64,000 nucleotides of DNA from JAJFFW01 sp038534195 (lineage in GTDB: Bacteria; Pseudomonadota; Alphaproteobacteria; Caulobacterales; Parvularculaceae): the NCBI GenBank assembly GCA_038534195.1, contig JBCAXE010000013.1, positions 17,544 through 81,543 of the forward strand, read 5' to 3'. Every line of letters starts with the position of its first letter. Position 1 is the stretch's first letter. The notes beneath the pieces were generated by a model. The model was not told the DNA's origin and ran no database searches. It worked only from the letters and a program-made list of their open reading frames with translations. Positions 60,358 through 64,000 of the stretch are shown here, piece after piece. Made by a program: the position numbers and the translations under genes.

Positions 60358-60734
60358 TGACAGACGCCGATCCTTCATTTTCCCCGCCTGACTTTGTTTA
60401 CCGACTGATCGCCGCCGCTGACTGGGATGCGGCGCAAAAGTCCGGCGCGCTCGCTTATAGCGACATTGATGAGCGTGACGGGTGCTTCCATCTCTCGACG
60501 CGGGCGCAGGCGCTGGAGACGGCGCGACTTTACTTTGCTGGCCACGACGATCTCCTGGCCCTTGAAATTGCGTATACGGAGATTTGTGACGCTTGCCGCT
60601 GGGAGCCGGCCGACGCACGTGGCGGCGATTTGTTCCCGCATTATTTCGGCGTCATCGACGCCAATAAAGTCGCGCGGGCCATCAAACTCGAACAAGCAGG
60701 CGACGGTTATTTGTTCGTCGAGGCGGGGTCATGA
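60357..60734 (+). CDS. DUF952 family protein
   Basis: 125 aa. The family pattern is clear: FVYRLIAAADWDAAQKSGAL near the start, GCFHLSTRAQALETARLYFAG in the middle and LFPHYFGVIDANKVARA near the end, including the FHLS and FPHxYG motifs. The family is cytosolic and small, resembles ADP-ribosyltransferase-like folds, and has no settled activity. ATG 60357 shares a base with the preceding stop; its stop overlaps the pyrD start (ATGA at 60731). Confidence 0.9.
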   Translation: MTDADPSFSPPDFVYRLIAAADWDAAQKSGALAYSDIDERDGCFHLSTRAQALETARLYFAGHDDLLALEIAYTEICDACRWEPADARGGDLFPHYFGVIDANKVARAIKLEQAGDGYLFVEAGS

Positions 60735-61795
60735 CGGTTCCGGCGAAGTTTGCGGATGCGGGCGCGCGCGCGATGACGCTTCTCAATCCGGAAGAGGCGC
60801 ATGCGTTGACCGTCAAACTGATGGCGAAAGGTCTCGGGCCCCGGCTGCCTGAGCGTCTCGCTGCGCCGCCGATCTTGCGCACTGAAATGGCGGGTCTCGT
60901 CTTTCCTAATCCGCTGGGCCTCGCCGCAGGGTTCGACAAGAACGCTGAGGCCATGAACGCCATGTTGCGGCTCGGGTTCGGGTTTGTGGAAGCGGGCGCG
61001 GTGACGCCAAAGCCGCAACCCGGCAACGCGCGCCCGCGCGTCTTCCGGTTGCGCCGCGACGCAGCGGTTATCAATCGCTACGGCTTTAATAATGACGGGC
61101 TGGAGATCATCGCGGCCCGGCTCGCCAAGCCGCGCATCGGCGTCACGGGGATCAATCTCGGCGCCAACAAGGACAGCGCCGACCGCGTCGAAGACTATGT
61201 GATCAGCTTGAAGCGCCTTGACGGCCTTGTTGATTTTTACACCGTCAATATTTCATCGCCCAACACGCCTGGTCTGCGCACCCTTCAGGACAAGGCGGCG
61301 CTGACCGACCTTTTGCAGCGGGTCCTAGCCGCGCGTGATGCGCTGACTGTGGCGGCCCCAGTGTTTTTGAAGGTGGCGCCGGATTTAAGCGACGAAGACA
61401 AAAGCGATATCGCCGCTTGTGTCGTCGACTGTAGCGTTGACGGACTAATCGTCTCAAACACCACGCTCGCGCGCCCCAACACGCTTAAAAGCTATTTCGC
61501 AAAAGAAGCGGGCGGCCTTTCCGGCGCGCCGCTCTTTGCGCCGTCGACGACGTTGCTCGGCGAGTTTTACGACGTTTTGCGCGGCGCGGTCCCGCTGATC
61601 GGCGTCGGCGGCGTCGCTTCGGCGCGTGACGCTTATGAGAAAATCCGGAACGGCGCGACGCTGGTTCAGCTCTATACGGCGCTTATCTATAAGGGGCCGG
61701 GTCTTGTAAAATCGATCCTCACCGATCTGCCTGCGCTCCTCAAAGCAGATGGATACGCCCATGTGTCAGAGGCGGTGGGCGCCGCCCGTGCGTAA
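60731..61795 (+). CDS. pyrD: Dihydroorotate dehydrogenase, quinone-dependent (class 2)
   Basis: 354 aa FMN enzyme of pyrimidine synthesis that oxidises dihydroorotate with ubiquinone at the inner membrane. Class 2 marks: N-terminal amphipathic helices (AHALTVKLMAKGLG), FPNPLGLAAGFDKNAEA, TPKPQPGNARPRVFRL, NRYGFNNDG, and the catalytic serine in NISSPNTPGLR. The FMN phosphate loop is LIGVGGVASARDAYEKIRNGA. ATG 60731 overlaps the DUF952 stop, and the 3' end overlaps the convergent MATE gene by 30 nt. Confidence 0.97.
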   Translation: MTVPAKFADAGARAMTLLNPEEAHALTVKLMAKGLGPRLPERLAAPPILRTEMAGLVFPNPLGLAAGFDKNAEAMNAMLRLGFGFVEAGAVTPKPQPGNARPRVFRLRRDAAVINRYGFNNDGLEIIAARLAKPRIGVTGINLGANKDSADRVEDYVISLKRLDGLVDFYTVNISSPNTPGLRTLQDKAALTDLLQRVLAARDALTVAAPVFLKVAPDLSDEDKSDIAACVVDCSVDGLIVSNTTLARPNTLKSYFAKEAGGLSGAPLFAPSTTLLGEFYDVLRGAVPLIGVGGVASARDAYEKIRNGATLVQLYTALIYKGPGLVKSILTDLPALLKADGYAHVSEAVGAARA

Positions 61796-63142
61796 CAGAC
61801 GCGGCATGTAAACCGCGAGTGTCGCCGCGCGCACGAGAAAATAAACCGAAAACGCGGCCCACAGACCATGATTGCCGAACCCGTCGGCGAGCCAGATCGA
61901 TACCGGCAAAAAGATCAGTACACTCATAATCATGCCGTTACGCATTTCCGCCGCACGCGTCGCGCCGATGAAAACGCCGTCCAGTTGAAAGCCGAGGACG
62001 ACCACAAGCGGGCTGACGATAATCCAGAACAGATACGCGTCGGCGGCGGTACGGATCGCGCCGTCGGGCGTCAAGAGGCCGAGGAGCGCGCCGCCGCCCG
62101 CCCAATAGGCCCCGGCGAAAACGAGCGCGATCAGAAACGCCGGGACGAATGTCGCTTTGACCGCGCTTTTAAGGCGCGCCGCGCCGCGCGTTCGATCAGG
62201 GTCGCCAATGGCGCGCCCCACCAGCGTCTCCGCGGCTATCGCGGTTCCGTCAAGCGCGAGCCCGGTCAGCAGGAACAGCTGCATCAAAACCTGATTAGCC
62301 GCAAGCGTCACGTCGCCGAAGGCGCCGCCGCGCTGTACAAACCAGGCGAAACTGAAGGCGAGGAGCAGCGTCCGGATAAAGATGTCAAAATTGATCGACA
62401 GCGTACGGCGCAACGCCTCGGGTTGAAAGAGTTCATGCGTCCGCCAATGGCTCGTAACGCCGCCTTCGCGCGCAAGCATTATGAGCGCGATCAGCACCGC
62501 CAGCGCGAAGCCAAAAATCTCGGCGATTAAGGTGCCGGCGGCGACGCCGGCTGCGCCCCAGTCAAGGCCGATAACGAACCAATAATCGAGGCCGGCGTTG
62601 AGCGCCGTCATGGCGACGCTGACGATCATCAGATAGTCCGTACGCCCCTTGGCCGTGAACCAGCCGAACAGCGCATATGACGCAAGCGCAAAAGGCGCGC
62701 CCCAAATTCGGATGTCGTAATAATCGCGCGCGCGCGAAAGCGTCTCGGCGCTGGCGTTGGAATCAACCGCCAGCAATGGAAAGGCGCCCGCGCCAATCGC
62801 TCCTTGCAACAGGACGAGGCCGACGCCGATAGCCGCGCCGATCACGGCCCCGCGGGCGAGACTCGCGCGTTCCTCGCTCAGATCACCGGCGCCGCTCGCC
62901 TGAGCTGTCAGTCCCGCGACGCTCATGCGAATAAACCCGAAGGTCCAATAGGCGAGGGAGAAAATAACCGAGCCGAGGCCCACCGCCGCCACATCAAGCG
63001 GCCGCGTCGAGTGCGCGAGCGCCCACACGTCCACCGCCCCTAGGAGCGGCGTCACCGCCGAGGCCACTGAGGCCGGCCAGGCGAGCCGCAATACCTCGCC
63101 GTAGGAGACGGCGACGGGGCGGGATGTGATTTCGGTCGTCAT
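61766..63142 (-). CDS. MATE family efflux transporter
   Basis: 458 aa with twelve hydrophobic segments and the MATE layout: LAWPASVASAVTPLLGAVDVWALA at the N-terminus, LAANQVLMQLFLLTGLALDGTAIAAETLVGRAIGD in the middle and an internal duplication. It resembles the DinF/MATE subset that exports drugs or cell-envelope precursors using H+ or Na+ gradients. ATG 63142 is divergent from the DUF2270 gene. The stop lies 30 nt inside pyrD from the other strand. Confidence 0.93.
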   Translation of the reverse strand: MTTEITSRPVAVSYGEVLRLAWPASVASAVTPLLGAVDVWALAHSTRPLDVAAVGLGSVIFSLAYWTFGFIRMSVAGLTAQASGAGDLSEERASLARGAVIGAAIGVGLVLLQGAIGAGAFPLLAVDSNASAETLSRARDYYDIRIWGAPFALASYALFGWFTAKGRTDYLMIVSVAMTALNAGLDYWFVIGLDWGAAGVAAGTLIAEIFGFALAVLIALIMLAREGGVTSHWRTHELFQPEALRRTLSINFDIFIRTLLLAFSFAWFVQRGGAFGDVTLAANQVLMQLFLLTGLALDGTAIAAETLVGRAIGDPDRTRGAARLKSAVKATFVPAFLIALVFAGAYWAGGGALLGLLTPDGAIRTAADAYLFWIIVSPLVVVLGFQLDGVFIGATRAAEMRNGMIMSVLIFLPVSIWLADGFGNHGLWAAFSVYFLVRAATLAVYMPRLLRTGGAHRL

Positions 63143-63210
63143 GGGCGCCTTCCATCGCCCGGCTCGCAGCGATTGTCGAGCGCGGCGAAATCGGAGAGAG
63201 TGGGCTCGCC

Positions 63211-63918
63211 ATGATGGATGACCCCGAAGACTGGAGCGAATGGCAGACCCCGCCCGGCGGCACCGGCAATGAGCTGAACAGCGCCGAGCTCGGCACGCTC
63301 GCCCATCTCTATCGCGGCGAGGTCTACCGCTCGACGATCTGGCGCACGCGCCTCGACGCCACCACCAACTGGTCGGTGGTGACGCTCGGCCTCGCTATGT
63401 CGATCAGTTTTGCAAGCCCTGACGCTTCACCGCTGCCGCTCTTGATGGTTGGCGTCCTAATCGTAATGTTCCTGATTCTGGAGGCGCGGCGCTATCGCTA
63501 TTTCAATGTTTGGCGCGCGCGGGCGCGCTGGATCGAGCGGAATTTCTACGCACCGATGCTCCTGAAGTCCCATTGCCCCGATCCGGGCGAATGGCAGGAC
63601 GTCCTCGCCAAGGACTATCTCTCGCCGCAATATCACATCACCTTCTGGCGCGCCGTAGGCCGGCGCATCCGCCGCAACTATATGTGGATCTTCGGCTTCC
63701 AGGCGCTCGCTTATTTTGGCAAGATCATCGTCCATCCAACGCCGCTAAGTTCTGTAGACGAATTTTTCACCCGCATGGCCGTCGGCCCCTTTTCCGGCGC
63801 CATGGTCCTCGGGCTCGGCGTTCTCTTCCATAGCGGCTGGATCATCCTCGCGCTCAGAACCCGCGTCGCCGACCGCAAGAAACACTTGGGCCGTAAGAGT
63901 GCTGACGCGATGGGGTAG
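63211..63918 (+). CDS. DUF2270 family membrane protein
   Basis: 235 aa. Two hydrophobic pairs are visible (about 55-95 and 150-220), with the family pattern LAHLYRGEVYRSTIWRTRLD before the first helix and ILEARRYRYFNVWRARARW after it. Members of DUF2270 are uncharacterised inner membrane proteins found widely in alphaproteobacteria. The start at 63211 or 63214 (adjacent ATGs) follows GAGAG. Nothing is recognised after its stop (63919-64000). Function unknown. Confidence 0.87.
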   Translation: MMDDPEDWSEWQTPPGGTGNELNSAELGTLAHLYRGEVYRSTIWRTRLDATTNWSVVTLGLAMSISFASPDASPLPLLMVGVLIVMFLILEARRYRYFNVWRARARWIERNFYAPMLLKSHCPDPGEWQDVLAKDYLSPQYHITFWRAVGRRIRRNYMWIFGFQALAYFGKIIVHPTPLSSVDEFFTRMAVGPFSGAMVLGLGVLFHSGWIILALRTRVADRKKHLGRKSADAMG

Positions 63919-64000
63919 GGGGTCGTTTTGCGAGCATTTCCGGACATAAGTAATTGGCGCATTGAACGGGTATTTCTGGCCCTTTTGCGACGTTCCTTTC

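Noticed and set aside
61868..62530. 220-codon plus-strand frame opposite the MATE gene
   Set aside because: Highly charged shadow sequence with no ribosome site or domain; the MATE reading has twelve membrane segments.
1..64000. CRISPR arrays, tRNA and rRNA genes
   Set aside because: No regularly spaced repeats of 25-40 bp and no tRNA or rRNA sequence stood out by eye; a tRNA could still be missed without a covariance search.

Overview
The window is a dense, GC-rich (roughly 60% by eye) chromosomal segment of an alphaproteobacterium. Supporting marks are a RegB/SenC/RegA redox two-component locus, an AddAB recombination nuclease (in place of RecBCD) coupled to tsaE-amgK-murU, MmcB, an intracellular PhaZ and an alphaproteobacterial-size malate dehydrogenase. 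A Parvularculaceae, Hyphomonadaceae or Caulobacterales-like lineage is my inference; no rRNA or tRNA is present to fix it. No phage, IS element, integrase, tRNA or CRISPR array is visible.

Layout. 1-3000 (minus): ubiE-ubiB-coaBC (ubiquinone synthesis and coenzyme A synthesis), with coaBC cut by the left edge. 3141-14774 (plus): ihfB, a LapA-like membrane protein, then a tryptophan block (trpF, a phosphatase-like lipoprotein, trpB) that is separated from trpA-accD-folC by about 5 kb holding an AbrB/PIN toxin-antitoxin pair, an M20 amidohydrolase, a fatty acid desaturase and a lipoprotein carboxylesterase. 14771-23969 (minus): tsaE-amgK-murU-addB-addA-trxA, five of whose genes are joined by overlapping stop and start codons. 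24124: an adrenodoxin-type ferredoxin.

24446-33552 is the most distinctive region: a minus-strand operon of three secreted or envelope proteins (409 aa, 1680 aa outer-membrane-like, 661 aa with a P-domain) and a divergent 158-aa secreted protein. All look like β-sandwich (DUF11-like) surface proteins. The 409- and 661-aa proteins end in the same C-terminal module with four identically placed cysteines and the same last eight residues, which suggests a dedicated surface display or assembly system centred on the 1680-aa barrel protein.

33709-43185: mmcB with an NTF2-like partner, an α/β hydrolase, an M16 protease, regA and regB with divergent senC, phaZ and a GNAT enzyme. 43322-52859 (mostly plus): an AGCS amino acid:cation symporter, a LysE exporter, an outer membrane protein, mdh, a thioredoxin-fold protein, a glycosyltransferase, GNAT, M28 peptidase and PhoD-like phosphatase. 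52968-59436 (minus): an ArsR/AHSA1 pair, an SRPBCC protein, then rplS-trmD and rimM separated by a membrane-anchored serine protease, with an MFS transporter where rpsP is commonly found. 59599-63918: a helical repeat protein, a DUF952 protein, pyrD, a convergent MATE exporter and a DUF2270 protein.

Most genes are housekeeping and packed with 1-4 nt overlaps. No gap exceeds 300 bases; the longest are 32820-33075 (divergent promoter region of the surface operon), 57456-57685 (nothing recognised) and 41223-41427 (short repeats upstream of phaZ).
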